Source: Bradyrhizobiaceae bacterium PARB1 (GTDB lineage Bacteria; Pseudomonadota; Alphaproteobacteria; Rhizobiales; Xanthobacteraceae). From it: a DNA stretch of 64,000 nt. The DNA lies in assembly GCA_002256345.1 (NCBI GenBank), contig NKIY01000005.1:376485-440484 (forward strand), read 5' to 3'. Within the stretch, counting starts at the first letter, position 1; each line of letters starts with the position of its first letter. The notes beneath the pieces were generated by a model, which saw nothing but the letters and a program-made list of their open reading frames with translations, was not told where the DNA came from and did not search any database. A program made the position numbers and the translations under genes. Of the stretch, positions 33,656 through 41,934 are shown piece by piece.

Positions 33656-34209
33656 AGGACGTATTCGCCAAGCTCGGCCAGGACTTCTTTTCCACCATCC
33701 TTTTCCTGGTGCTCTATCTGATCACCGGCGATGTGGTGCTGGCGACCTGCGTCGCGATTGCCGGGGCTGTCGCGCAATTCATCCGCGCGCGCGTCAAGGG
33801 CGAGAAGCTCGATGTGATGACCTATGCCAGTCTTGCGCTGGTGATCGTGCTCGGCGGCGCCACCCTGCTCACCAATGATCCACGCTTCGTGCTCGCAAAG
33901 CCCAGCATCGGCCATTTCGCCATCGGCGCCATCATGCTGCGCAAAGGCTGGATGCTGCGCTACCTGCCGCCCATCGTGAGCGAGACGATTCCCGAATATG
34001 TGACGATGGCCGGCTATGCATGGGCGGCCCTGATGTTTGCGCTCGGCGCCGGCACCATCGGTATCGCCCTCAGCGGCGACATGAAGCTCTGGGCGTTCTA
34101 TGTTACGGTGGTGCTCACCGGTGCGAAGGTGGCGGCCTTCGCCATACAATACATCGTCTTCAGAATTCTCATCGGGCGACGCCTGCGCGCCGCAGCCGTG
34201 GCCTCGTAA
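33652..34209 (+). CDS. YciB/IspZ-like septation protein family
   Basis: 185 aa from the ATG at 33652, which overlaps the previous stop by 4 bp; a longer frame from 33268 is a shadow. Features of the YciB (intracellular septation protein A) family: FSTILFLVLYLITGDVVLATCVAIAGAVAQF, a charged loop, LALVIVLGGATLLTNDPRFVLAKPSIGHFAIGAIMLRKG, and a hydrophobic C-terminus. YciB proteins sit in the inner membrane and are linked to envelope synthesis and division. The coupling with a second membrane protein under a TetR regulator is unusual for this family. Confidence 0.8.
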   Translation: MKDVFAKLGQDFFSTILFLVLYLITGDVVLATCVAIAGAVAQFIRARVKGEKLDVMTYASLALVIVLGGATLLTNDPRFVLAKPSIGHFAIGAIMLRKGWMLRYLPPIVSETIPEYVTMAGYAWAALMFALGAGTIGIALSGDMKLWAFYVTVVLTGAKVAAFAIQYIVFRILIGRRLRAAAVAS

Positions 34210-34217
34210 CGACGTTG

Positions 34218-34310
34218 TCAGAGATACTGATAGAACATCACGCCATTGATCGCGCTGGCTGCAGCCAGCAGCGCCACCACGGTCATATTCATCTTCAGAG
34301 CATCGATCAT
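34218..34310 (-). CDS. Candidate 30-aa membrane microprotein
   Basis: A short frame from ATG 34310 to TGA at 34218-34220: MIDALKMNMTVVALLAAASA followed by INGVMFYQYL. It has one hydrophobic segment flanked by a charged N-terminus and an aromatic C-terminus, like known single-helix bacterial microproteins. AGGCGGGG lies a few bases upstream. It converges on the YciB-like gene, 8 bp apart. At this length chance is not excluded. Confidence 0.42.
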   Translation of the reverse strand: MIDALKMNMTVVALLAAASAINGVMFYQYL

Positions 34311-34505
34311 GGCCCCGCCTCGAATCCCGGATCAGTTCCAATTGCCATTGGACCAGGACTCCGCGAGTCGTCACCGCTTTTCTTTTTGCCGCACAGGCTT
34401 GCGAGTCCGGGCAGAATCGAGTCCTGCGAGATCGTCGTTAACTGATCGTTCTCACTGATTTCCTGAGTCGCTTTTTGTCGAGCCGGATTCGACAGAACGT
34501 GTCGA

Positions 34506-35180
34506 TCAGAACCAGACCTGCATCGGCAGACCGAAGGAATCGCGGGGCACATCGCCATCCGGCAAACATCCTCCGGGATCGCGTGCGGCCAGCGCGACGG
34601 CGCAGGCATCGAGGATATCGTCACGTTTGGCACCCGTGCCGCGCCGCTGGGTGGTGAGCCAATCGCCGAGATGTATGAAGCCGTGCGAGATGAGGCGCGT
34701 GCGACGCAAAGCAAGCCCCTCCTCCGTATGTTTGGATGGCAGCGGCTCGCCGGCATTAAGCCGCAGAAAGATCAGTTCGGGATGCGCTTCTCGGAGATCG
34801 AGGTGGCGGTGCATCCGGGCGAACGCATCGACTTCCATGATCTTGGCGCCGATGTGCCAGAGTTGTAACGAGATGCGGGTCTGGCCGCGCCGCATCGCCT
34901 CCGCATTGGCGGACGCAGGATCGCTAAACTCCTCCCACAGCCAGCGCCGCGCGCCAGAGAAGACGCGTGAACCATGCGGCTTGAGCTCAGCGCGCGCCAG
35001 ACGATCGCATAGACGAACGCCATCGTCGGTCATGCCGATGGGAATATCGATCGCCGCGCGATCGAAGCGCTGTGCGGCGAGCCAAGAGATGTCAGGCGCA
35101 AAAGCGATGCTGCAACGATCGCCATCGATAGTGACAGCGACCCAACCCTGGCGAAACCCGTCGAGGCCGATGGCGATCAC
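34506..35180 (-). CDS. DUF429 family protein, predicted RNase H-like
   Basis: 224 aa. The N-terminus MIAIGLDGFRQGWVAVTIDG has the first acidic residue of an RNase H-like fold. AIDIPIGMTDDGVRLCDRLARAEL, SRVFSGARRWL, HPELIFLRLNAGEPLPSKHTEEGLALRR and AKRDDILDACAVALAAR give the remaining conserved acidic positions of DUF429. Nuclease activity is predicted from the fold only. It follows rmuC on the same strand with 5 bp between, so a shared transcript, and perhaps DNA metabolism, is suggested. Confidence 0.85.
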   Translation of the reverse strand: MIAIGLDGFRQGWVAVTIDGDRCSIAFAPDISWLAAQRFDRAAIDIPIGMTDDGVRLCDRLARAELKPHGSRVFSGARRWLWEEFSDPASANAEAMRRGQTRISLQLWHIGAKIMEVDAFARMHRHLDLREAHPELIFLRLNAGEPLPSKHTEEGLALRRTRLISHGFIHLGDWLTTQRRGTGAKRDDILDACAVALAARDPGGCLPDGDVPRDSFGLPMQVWF

Positions 35181-35185
35181 TGGCG

Positions 35186-36859
35186 TCAGTCCGGCGACGG
35201 TGCGTCTTCTTCCAGCACGGCATCGCGCGCCGCGCCGCCGATGGCCTTGACCAGATCGTCCTCGCCATCATCAGGCAAGGCTTCATTGAGCCCCAGCATC
35301 CGCGCCGCGCTGCCATCGTCCGGCATCACGGCGACATCGCGTAGCGCGCGGTCCATCAGGCGGCTCCGCTTGTCGAGTTCGGCGACCGAACCCGCCGCGG
35401 TGTTGAGCTGGCGGGCGACCTTGCCCACGGTGTCGTTGTAGCGCTTGAATTCGGTGCGCACGGCGCTGAGGATCTTCCAGACATCGCCGGAGCGCTCCGC
35501 AATCACCATGGAGCGGTGATTGACCTGGAAGGCATGCAGGATCGCCGCGAAGGTCGTCGGGCCCGCCAGCATCACATTGCATTCGCGCTGGACGTGATCG
35601 AACAGGCCGGGGATGCGCAGCACCTCCGCGAACAGGCTTTCGGTCGGCAGGAACAGGATGGCGCGCTCGGTGGTGCGCGGCGGGTTGATGTATTTCTTGG
35701 CGATATCCTTGGCGAAGGCCTTGATGCGGTTTTCCAGCTGCTTGCGGAAATGCGCAGCCAGCTCGATGTCGTTGGCCTCCAGCGCTTCGAGCATATGTTC
35801 GTGGTCCTCGCGCGGGAATTTCGCGTCCACCGGCAGCAGCATCTCGTCGCCATCGATCATCGGCAGGCGGATTGCATATTCGACGCGTTCGGCCGAGTTC
35901 GGCTTGATCTGCGCGTCCTTCACATACTGCGTTGGCGCCAGGAAATCCTGCAGCAGCATCGCGAGCTGCACTTCGCCAAAAGTGCCGCGCAATTTCGGAT
36001 TGGTGAGGACGTTTTTGAGATCGCCCACATGGGTGGAGATGCTGCGCATCTCGCCGAACACCTCATAGGCCTTGTTGAGCTGTTCGACCACGCGGCCGAA
36101 ATTCTCGTTGAGCCGCGTTTCCAGCGTGGTTTGCAATTTCTCGTCGACGGTGGTGCGGACTTTTTCCAGCTCCGCGGCATTTTCGGTGCGGAGCTGATCG
36201 AGCCGCCCCTCAACCGTCTGGCGGAGTTGTTCGCCGCTCGCGCCCTGGGTGCGGATCAGTTCGTCGATGGCGAGCTTCGTCGCGTCGAGGCGTTCTTTCT
36301 GGTGATTGCTGATCTCGCCGAGCGTTTCGGAGACGCCCTGACGCATGCGCTGGAAACTGCCGCTGAGTTCTTCGCGAAGATTTCGCGCCGACTCCGATTG
36401 CGTGGCGCCGGATTGATCGAGCTTGCGCTCGACGATGCTGCGCAATCCCTCGCTCGTCGCTACGGCGCCCTGCTCCATGCGGCCGATATCGGCATTCAGC
36501 TTGGTGCCGATATCGTTGATGCGCGTTTCCGTGGTCTTGTTCGAGCTTTCGAGACGCTGACCGAAACTGTCCACCTGCCGGAGCAGTTGCTCTGAGAGTT
36601 TCAGCATCATGGTGGCGGCGGCACCCTGCTGCTGGTTGATGGTGGTCAGTAATTCCTGCCTGACAGCGCGGAGCTCGGCATCGGAGGCCGCGCGGATGGC
36701 ATCGCCCTCGAAGCGCAGCAGTTCGCTCACCTCCGCGCGCTCCAGCGCGAGCGGACGGCGCGCGACCACGATGACGGCCACGATCGCGAACAGCGCGGCG
36801 ATAGAGGCCAGCGCCAGCGTCGCAATCGGGAAATAGGGAGCGAATTCGGTCACGGGCAT
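35186..36859 (-). CDS. rmuC: DNA recombination protein RmuC
   Basis: 557 aa. One N-terminal membrane helix (IATLALASIAALFAIVAVIVVA, about 12-33), a long coiled-coil region (about 45-260, many Gln/Glu/Arg heptads), then the RmuC nuclease-like domain: GTFGEVQLAMLLQDFL, RVEYAIRLPMIDGDEMLLPVDAKFPREDHEHML, ERAILFLPTESLFAEVLR and NVMLAGPTTFAAILHAFQ. RmuC limits inversions at short repeats. It is the first gene of a pair with the DUF429 gene. Confidence 0.95.
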   Translation of the reverse strand: MPVTEFAPYFPIATLALASIAALFAIVAVIVVARRPLALERAEVSELLRFEGDAIRAASDAELRAVRQELLTTINQQQGAAATMMLKLSEQLLRQVDSFGQRLESSNKTTETRINDIGTKLNADIGRMEQGAVATSEGLRSIVERKLDQSGATQSESARNLREELSGSFQRMRQGVSETLGEISNHQKERLDATKLAIDELIRTQGASGEQLRQTVEGRLDQLRTENAAELEKVRTTVDEKLQTTLETRLNENFGRVVEQLNKAYEVFGEMRSISTHVGDLKNVLTNPKLRGTFGEVQLAMLLQDFLAPTQYVKDAQIKPNSAERVEYAIRLPMIDGDEMLLPVDAKFPREDHEHMLEALEANDIELAAHFRKQLENRIKAFAKDIAKKYINPPRTTERAILFLPTESLFAEVLRIPGLFDHVQRECNVMLAGPTTFAAILHAFQVNHRSMVIAERSGDVWKILSAVRTEFKRYNDTVGKVARQLNTAAGSVAELDKRSRLMDRALRDVAVMPDDGSAARMLGLNEALPDDGEDDLVKAIGGAARDAVLEEDAPSPD

Positions 36860-36944
36860 CTCTCGCGTACTCTTTTTGTTCTAGCGAGAGAAAACAGCCC
36901 CTGCAATCCCCCATAGCGATGGACGACGCGAACACGCACAGCTT

Positions 36945-37064
36945 TGTCCCGGACGCGCAGCGTGAAACGCTGCTGCGCAGAGCCGGGACCGTAGCGGGCG
37001 CCGGCGGTTGTGACGGTACCGGCTCTGCGGAGCGGCACTTCGCGCCGCACCGCGTCCGGGACAC
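36945..37064. repeat. Dispersed palindromic repeat, family B, copy 2
   Basis: Terminal arms TGTCCCGGACGCG (36945-36957) and CGCGTCCGGGACA (37051-37063), with inner pairs GCAGCGTGAAACGCTGC and GAGCCGG/CCGGCTC. It resembles the element at 14691-14811. It separates the fumarase 3' end from the rmuC 5' end and includes the rmuC upstream region. Confidence 0.8.
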
Positions 37065-37071
37065 ATTGACC

Positions 37072-38727
37072 TCAGCCGAGGTTCAGTTCCTTGAAGAAGT
37101 CGTTGCCCTTGTCATCGATGATGATGAAAGCGGGGAAATCCTCGACCTCGATCTTCCAGATCGCTTCCATACCGAGCTCGGGATATTCGACCACCTCGAC
37201 CTTCCTGATGCAGTGCTCGGCGAGATTTGCTGCCGAACCGCCGATGGAGCCAAGATAGAAGCCGCCATGCTTCTTGCACGCCTCGCGCACCGCGACGGCG
37301 CGGTTACCCTTGGCGACCATGACCATAGAGCCGCCTGCAGCCTGGAACTGATCGACGAACGAATCCATGCGGCCGGCGGTGGTCGGACCGAAAGCGCCCG
37401 AGGCATAGCCTTCCGGCGTCTTCGCCGGGCCGGCGTAATAGACCGGATGGTTCTTGAAGTAATCCGGCAGCGGCTCACCCTTCTCCAGGCGGTCGCGCAG
37501 CTTGGCATGGGCAGCGTCGCGGGCGACGATCATGGTGCCGGTCAGCGACAGGCGCGTCTTGGTCGGATAGTTCGACAGCGTCGCGAGGATGTCCTTCATC
37601 GGCTTGTTGAGGTCGATCTTGACCACATCGCCACCGAGCGACTCCTCTACCTTCGGCAGATACTGCGCCGGATTGTGCTCGAGCTCCTCGAGATAGACAC
37701 CATCCTTGGTGATCTTCCCGAGCACCTGGCGATCCGCGGAGCAGGACACGCCGAGACCGATCGGCAGCGAGGCGCCGTGGCGCGGCATGCGGATGACACG
37801 CACGTCATGGCAGAAATACTTGCCGCCGAACTGCGCGCCGACGCCGGACGACTGCGTCATCTTGAGGATTTCCTGCTCCATTTCCAGATCGCGGAAGGCA
37901 TTGCCATCCGGCGAGCCCTGGGTGGGCAGCGCGTCGAGATAGCGCGCAGAAGCGAGCTTCACCGTCTTCATGCAGAGTTCGGCAGAGGTGCCGCCGATGA
38001 CGATGGCGAGGTGATAGGGCGGGCACGCGGCGGTGCCCAGGGTCATGATCTTTTCCTTGAGGAAAGCGAGCAGACGATCCTTGGTGAGCACAGACGGCGT
38101 GGCCTGGAAGAGGAAGCTCTTGTTAGCGGAGCCGCCGCCCTTGGCCATGAACATGAACTTGTAGGCGTCATCGCCCTCGGCATAGATTTCGCACTGTGCC
38201 GGCATGTTGTTGGCGGTATTCTTCTCTTCATACATGGTCAGCGGCGCGACCTGCGAGTAGCGCAGATTGCGGCGCAGATAGGCGTCACGCGCGCCTTCCG
38301 ACAGCGCGGCTTCGTCCTCGCCATCAGTAATGACGTTGCAGCCCTTCTTGCCCATTATGATGGCGGTGCCGGTGTCCTGGCACATGGGCAACACGCCGCC
38401 TGCGGCGATGTTGGCATTCTTCAGGAAGTCGAAGGCGACGAACTTGTCGTTCGACGAGGCTTCGGAGTCCTCGAGGATATTGCGCAGCTGCTGCAGATGG
38501 CCCGGGCGCAGATAGTGGTTGATGTCGCCAAAGGCAGCTTCCGACAGCGCCTTCAGCGCGTCACGCGACACCACCAGCATCTCCTTGCCCAGCACGGTCT
38601 CGACGCTCACGCCCTCGGAGGTGATCTTCTTGTAAGGCGTCGTGTCCTTGCCCAGCGGGAACAGCGGGGTGTGCTTGTAGGGCGGAACCGGCTTCTGCTG
38701 ATCGGGGAAAGCGGTGGGAGCGTTCAT
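37072..38727 (-). CDS. Fumarate hydratase, class I
   Basis: About 551 aa, an iron-sulfur class I fumarase (fumarate to malate in the TCA cycle), single-chain with both alpha-like and beta-like domains. Cys ligands can be placed in [33 protein letters not shown] and [11 protein letters not shown]. Other blocks are [24 protein letters not shown]-like ([13 protein letters not shown]) and the C-terminal [21 protein letters not shown] place the start at [11 protein letters not shown] (38727) with GAGG upstream; a frame to 38796 is longer than the family. A 615-codon plus-strand frame across the gene is a shadow. Confidence 0.95.
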   Translation of the reverse strand: MNAPTAFPDQQKPVPPYKHTPLFPLGKDTTPYKKITSEGVSVETVLGKEMLVVSRDALKALSEAAFGDINHYLRPGHLQQLRNILEDSEASSNDKFVAFDFLKNANIAAGGVLPMCQDTGTAIIMGKKGCNVITDGEDEAALSEGARDAYLRRNLRYSQVAPLTMYEEKNTANNMPAQCEIYAEGDDAYKFMFMAKGGGSANKSFLFQATPSVLTKDRLLAFLKEKIMTLGTAACPPYHLAIVIGGTSAELCMKTVKLASARYLDALPTQGSPDGNAFRDLEMEQEILKMTQSSGVGAQFGGKYFCHDVRVIRMPRHGASLPIGLGVSCSADRQVLGKITKDGVYLEELEHNPAQYLPKVEESLGGDVVKIDLNKPMKDILATLSNYPTKTRLSLTGTMIVARDAAHAKLRDRLEKGEPLPDYFKNHPVYYAGPAKTPEGYASGAFGPTTAGRMDSFVDQFQAAGGSMVMVAKGNRAVAVREACKKHGGFYLGSIGGSAANLAEHCIRKVEVVEYPELGMEAIWKIEVEDFPAFIIIDDKGNDFFKELNLG

Positions 38728-38923
38728 GGGATGGGCCTCGAGGACGGGAATTTGGAGCCCTTTTAAGAGGTTTCCGTCACATTTTGAAGGGTTCAAAAGA
38801 ACATGGCGGTGCCCCCTATCGAGCCGATACAGGCCCCGACCCGCCGCTATTCCCTGCCTCTAACACCTTGCGTCGTCGCAATTTCTCACGCTTCACTACG
38901 ATCGGGACTGAGGAGAGATACGA

Positions 38924-39394
38924 ATGCCGATCGAACGCCTGCGCGCCTATGCCCTCACCGCCGCTTTGATCTTGCCTGCCGCCCTCAGCTCGCCGGCCTA
39001 TGCCGATCGCTGCGACGATCTCGCCAGGCAGCTCAAGAGCCAGATCGACGGTCTCAGCGTCGGGCGCACGGCGGCCAATGTGATCTATCTCGCACATCCC
39101 GCGGCGAAACAGTTGCGGCTCGGTTGCACCAACCGCTCGGTGACCAATGAGCTGTTCGCCCAATCGCTGACGCGAAAGCCGGCACCGGCTTTCACCGATC
39201 TCGTCGCCAGCGCCGGGGCTATCATTTTCACGATCCCGAAACAGGATACGCGGACGGGCGCGACGCGGTGTCTCGGCCGCATGGGCCTGCTCCGCGGCAA
39301 CGACATCAAGATGCGGTTCCGCCGGCTCGACTTCCGCTGCACGCGCGACAAGACCACGGCAGCGATCTCGGTCTCGCGCGGCCGCAACGAGTGA
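38924..39394 (+). CDS. Secreted hypothetical protein (156 aa)
   Basis: 156 aa with a Sec signal (MPIERLRAYALTAALILPAALSSPAYA, cleavage about residue 27). The mature protein has four Cys (DRCDDLARQ, RLGCTNRS, TRCLGRMG, DFRCTRDK), consistent with two disulfides in the periplasm. AGGAGAG stands before the ATG. No family recognised. It is divergent from the fumarase gene. Confidence 0.75.
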   Translation: MPIERLRAYALTAALILPAALSSPAYADRCDDLARQLKSQIDGLSVGRTAANVIYLAHPAAKQLRLGCTNRSVTNELFAQSLTRKPAPAFTDLVASAGAIIFTIPKQDTRTGATRCLGRMGLLRGNDIKMRFRRLDFRCTRDKTTAAISVSRGRNE

Positions 39395-39546
39395 GCGGAT
39401 CACAACAATTGTAGCGACTTCGGAAAGACGTCGTTTACCAACGACAGCTTGCACAGCCGATCGCTTCAAATTGCAGCGAATGATTCATCACTCTTTGTGC
39501 AGGCGTGCCCATGTTTCCAGGACGTATTGGGAAACAGGACATTGCC

Positions 39547-39717
39547 ATGAGCATTTCGAGCGTGACCAGCGCACCGCCGGCCGCACCGATCCAGCCGATC
39601 GAAGCGCGGACGCCGGAGCCGAAAAAGCCGGAGACCGCCGAAGAGCGTAATCCGTCGCAGCCGCCACGCCCGCCGCTGCCGCCGGGTCAGGGCACGCGGA
39701 TCGATCAATACGTTTGA
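39547..39717 (+). CDS. Small proline-rich protein (56 aa)
   Basis: 56 aa: MSISSVTSAPPAAPIQPIEA, then an acidic/basic stretch (RTPEPKKPETAEERNPSQ) and PPRPPLPPGQGTRIDQYV. Likely disordered; no signal peptide. CAGGA precedes the ATG at 39547; an in-frame GTG at 39505 would add 14 residues but spans a 21-bp motif shared with position 27763. Unknown function. Confidence 0.6.
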   Translation: MSISSVTSAPPAAPIQPIEARTPEPKKPETAEERNPSQPPRPPLPPGQGTRIDQYV

Positions 39718-39729
39718 ACTGAACTCACA

Positions 39730-39817
39730 CGTCATTGCGAGCAGCGGAGCGACGAAGCAATCCAGACTGCCTTCGTGACTCTGGATTGCTTCGTCGCAAG
39801 TGCTCCTCGCAATGACG
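39730..39817. repeat. Palindromic intergenic repeat (CGTCATTGCGAG type)
   Basis: Arms CGTCATTGCGAG (39730-39741) and CTCGCAATGACG (39806-39817), inner arms GACGAAGCAATCCAGA and CTGGATTGCTTCGTC. It lies between convergent genes. The inner part (GAAGCAATCCAG) is a familiar repeat core in many alphaproteobacteria. Confidence 0.88.
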
Positions 39818-39818
39818 T

Positions 39819-40526
39819 TTATTTGTCGAGCGCCTTGTAGCGCCGGAAGATACCTTCCTCGTTGAACGGAATGCGGCGATCGCTGGCGAGATAGGCCTTG
39901 ATGTTCGGGCGCTCCGCAACGCGGTCGCGCAGGTCGATCAGCATGGGAATGTCGCGCTCGAATGTCTTCATGCGTTTCGGAAACGCGTAGCGCAGGCCTT
40001 CGACGATCTGGAATAACGAGAGATCGACATAGGTCACCTTGCGCCCGGTGATATAGGCGCTCCCGCTCGCTTGCAGCAGCCGTTCGAAATAGCCAAGGAA
40101 TTTCGGCACACGCTCTTTCCAGAATTCGGCCGTGCGTAACTTCGCCGGCCCCTTCTGATCTTCATAGTAGAGCGACGTCCCGATCGGATGATGGGTGTCG
40201 TGCACCTCCATCACGAAGTCCGCGATAGTCAGTTGCAGATCGTTGAGCTTCAGCCGTCCGGCTTCGGTCTTCGGCGCAAGGCCATGGCGCGCGCCGAGAT
40301 AGAACAGGATATTGGCAGTCTGGCCGATCACCAGCGTGCCGGCCTTGAGGAACGGCGGGGCGAAGGGCGGCAGGCCCTTGTTCGCGTCCAGCATCTTTAT
40401 CATCGCGCCCATGCCGGCCTTGCCGCGGGCGACATCGACGTAATCGGCCTTCGCCTCCTCCAGCGCGAGGCGGACATATTCACCGCGGCCCTGAATCATC
40501 GGCCAGTAATAAAGCTCGTAACGCAT
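39819..40526 (-). CDS. Glutathione S-transferase family protein
   Basis: 235 aa. The N-terminal thioredoxin-like domain begins MRYELYYWPMIQGRGEYVRLALEEA with the Tyr expected of sigma/alpha-like GSTs. Next come a glutathione-site strand (LPPFAPPFLKAGTLVIGQTANILFYLG) and an all-helical C-terminal domain (RLKLNDLQLTIADFVMEVHDTHH, VTYVDLSLFQIVEGL). The catalytic Tyr appears to be Tyr6 or Tyr7. Single gene; the stop lies 2 bp from a palindromic repeat. Confidence 0.9.
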   Translation of the reverse strand: MRYELYYWPMIQGRGEYVRLALEEAKADYVDVARGKAGMGAMIKMLDANKGLPPFAPPFLKAGTLVIGQTANILFYLGARHGLAPKTEAGRLKLNDLQLTIADFVMEVHDTHHPIGTSLYYEDQKGPAKLRTAEFWKERVPKFLGYFERLLQASGSAYITGRKVTYVDLSLFQIVEGLRYAFPKRMKTFERDIPMLIDLRDRVAERPNIKAYLASDRRIPFNEEGIFRRYKALDK

Positions 40527-40604
40527 CCCGGAACCTCATCGCCAATACAGAACCAGAGGTAACAGACCGCGCGCAAGTTGGTTCGCGCAACGCCTGCAAA
40601 GCAA

Positions 40605-40634
40605 AAGCGCCGCGGGATGCCCCCCGCGGCGCTT
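40605..40634 (-). terminator. Terminator of the Tim44-domain gene
   Basis: AAGCGCCGCGGG (40605-40616) pairs with CCCGCGGCGCTT (40623-40634); the minus strand then continues TTTTGC. It lies 27 bp after the stop codon at 40661. Confidence 0.8.
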
Positions 40635-40660
40635 GCGCAGTTTCGATCTGGCGGGCGGTG

Positions 40661-41722
40661 TTACGCCTGCTGGATCGCCGAAAGTTCCCAGTTGCCGCCG
40701 TTCGTGCGCAGGAAGGTCCAGACTTCCGTCGCTTCGGTCGGTGTCTCGCTGCCGGCGACGAGGCGGTTGGTGCCACGCTCCAGCGTCTTGTCGACCAGCG
40801 AGAAACGCATCGCCACGCTGGCATATTCCGCATTGCCTTCGCGCCAGGCTTCCGCGAGGTCGCCCTGCAGCAGCTTGACGTCCGACACCGTGTTGATGTC
40901 GTTGTTGGCCTTGTTCTCCGCAAGGTCCTTCGCGAAATACGAGGTCATTTCCGGCGTCGCCAGCTTGCCGAGGGCATCGACGTCTTCCTTCGACCAGGCG
41001 GCCTGGACGTCGCCGAGCAGGCGCTCGAAGTCCTCATAGTCCTTCGGCTGGATCTCGACCGGACGCTCGTCCTGACGCGAACCGAAGCCGAAACCGCCGA
41101 GACCACCCAGCGCGCTGCGCGGCGCAGCCTGCGGAGCTTCGTTGCCCTGCTGACCATAAGCGTGGTTGGTCTGCACGGTCTGGTTGGCTTCCGGAGCGTT
41201 GTAGGGCTGGCCACCAGCCGGGCCGGCATAGGCCGACGCGGTCTGATTCTGGTTGCGGCGCTGCCACCACTTCATGGCCAGGCGAACGACGATGACGATC
41301 AGGGCAACCTGCACCAGCAGGCCGATGATCGACATCATGCTGCCGAGTCCGCTGAGGAAACCGCCGCCGAACAGCATGCCGAGCAGGCCGGCGCCGAGGA
41401 AGCCGGCAGCGAGGCCGCCAAGCATGCCCATGCCCGGACGGTTAAAGAAGCCCCCCTTGGAGGCGGCGCCTGCAGCGGCGGGACCGGCCATGCCGGGAGC
41501 GCCTGGCTGCTGCATGGTGCGATTCATCGGCTGCGCCGCATTGGGTGCGGTCGCCGTCGACGGGGGCGCCTGGAAGGTCTTGGAGCCGCGCGAGCCCATG
41601 CTGCCACCCTTACCGCCCGGACGGGCGTCGGCGGCCGAGATTGCGAGTGTAAGCGGCATCGCCAGCGACAGGACAACGGCGAGCGTCTTGATCGCGCCGC
41701 GCATGCTGAACGTGAAAGTCAT
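40661..41722 (-). CDS. Tim44-like domain protein, membrane-anchored
   Basis: 353 aa from the ATG at 41722, with GAGGGAAA upstream. A signal-like hydrophobic segment at the N-terminus (TLAVVLSLAMPLTLAISAADA), then a low-complexity Gly/Pro/Ala linker, two further hydrophobic segments (GMLGGLAAGFLGAGLLGMLFGGG and IGLLVQVALIVIVVRLAM), another Gln-rich linker, and a C-terminal Tim44/MBA1-like domain (about 220-353; DYEDFERLLGDVQAAWSKEDVDALGKLATPEMTSYF). The family is related to the mitochondrial import protein. In bacteria the role is unclear; membrane-complex assembly is a guess. Confidence 0.88.
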   Translation of the reverse strand: MTFTFSMRGAIKTLAVVLSLAMPLTLAISAADARPGGKGGSMGSRGSKTFQAPPSTATAPNAAQPMNRTMQQPGAPGMAGPAAAGAASKGGFFNRPGMGMLGGLAAGFLGAGLLGMLFGGGFLSGLGSMMSIIGLLVQVALIVIVVRLAMKWWQRRNQNQTASAYAGPAGGQPYNAPEANQTVQTNHAYGQQGNEAPQAAPRSALGGLGGFGFGSRQDERPVEIQPKDYEDFERLLGDVQAAWSKEDVDALGKLATPEMTSYFAKDLAENKANNDINTVSDVKLLQGDLAEAWREGNAEYASVAMRFSLVDKTLERGTNRLVAGSETPTEATEVWTFLRTNGGNWELSAIQQA

Positions 41723-41892
41723 GGTCTTTTCCCTCAATCCCCGGCAGGGGGAAATCGCCCCTAACATGGCGACGCCGCAGCAAAAGGGAAGCGCGCTTCA
41801 CGCCGCACCACTGCGGCGCTCGGTCGCGGGTTTAGGGACGTTCTAAAGCGGGAGAAAGCTGCGATTTCAACTGCTTGCGTTGCATTGCAAAA

Positions 41893-41934
41893 GAACGATG
41901 GCGCGCCGACCGGTATCAGTTCGGCGCCATCGTT
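41893..41934 (-). terminator. Terminator overlapping the cckA 3' end
   Basis: AACGATGGCGC (41894-41904) pairs with GCGCCATCGTT (41924-41934), with extra GCCGA/TCGGC. The minus strand continues CTTTTGC. The right arm lies inside the last codons of cckA. Confidence 0.75.

Noticed and set aside
34476-34494. TGTCGA-N7-TCGACA palindrome after the DUF429 gene as a terminator
   Set aside because: Short stem, and neither strand is followed by a T tract, so a terminator call is not supported.
36919-38766. A 615-codon plus-strand reading frame across the fumarase gene
   Set aside because: It is exactly antisense to a clear class I fumarase, has a composition rich in Arg, His, Glu and Asp typical of GC-rich antisense shadows, and matches no domain pattern.
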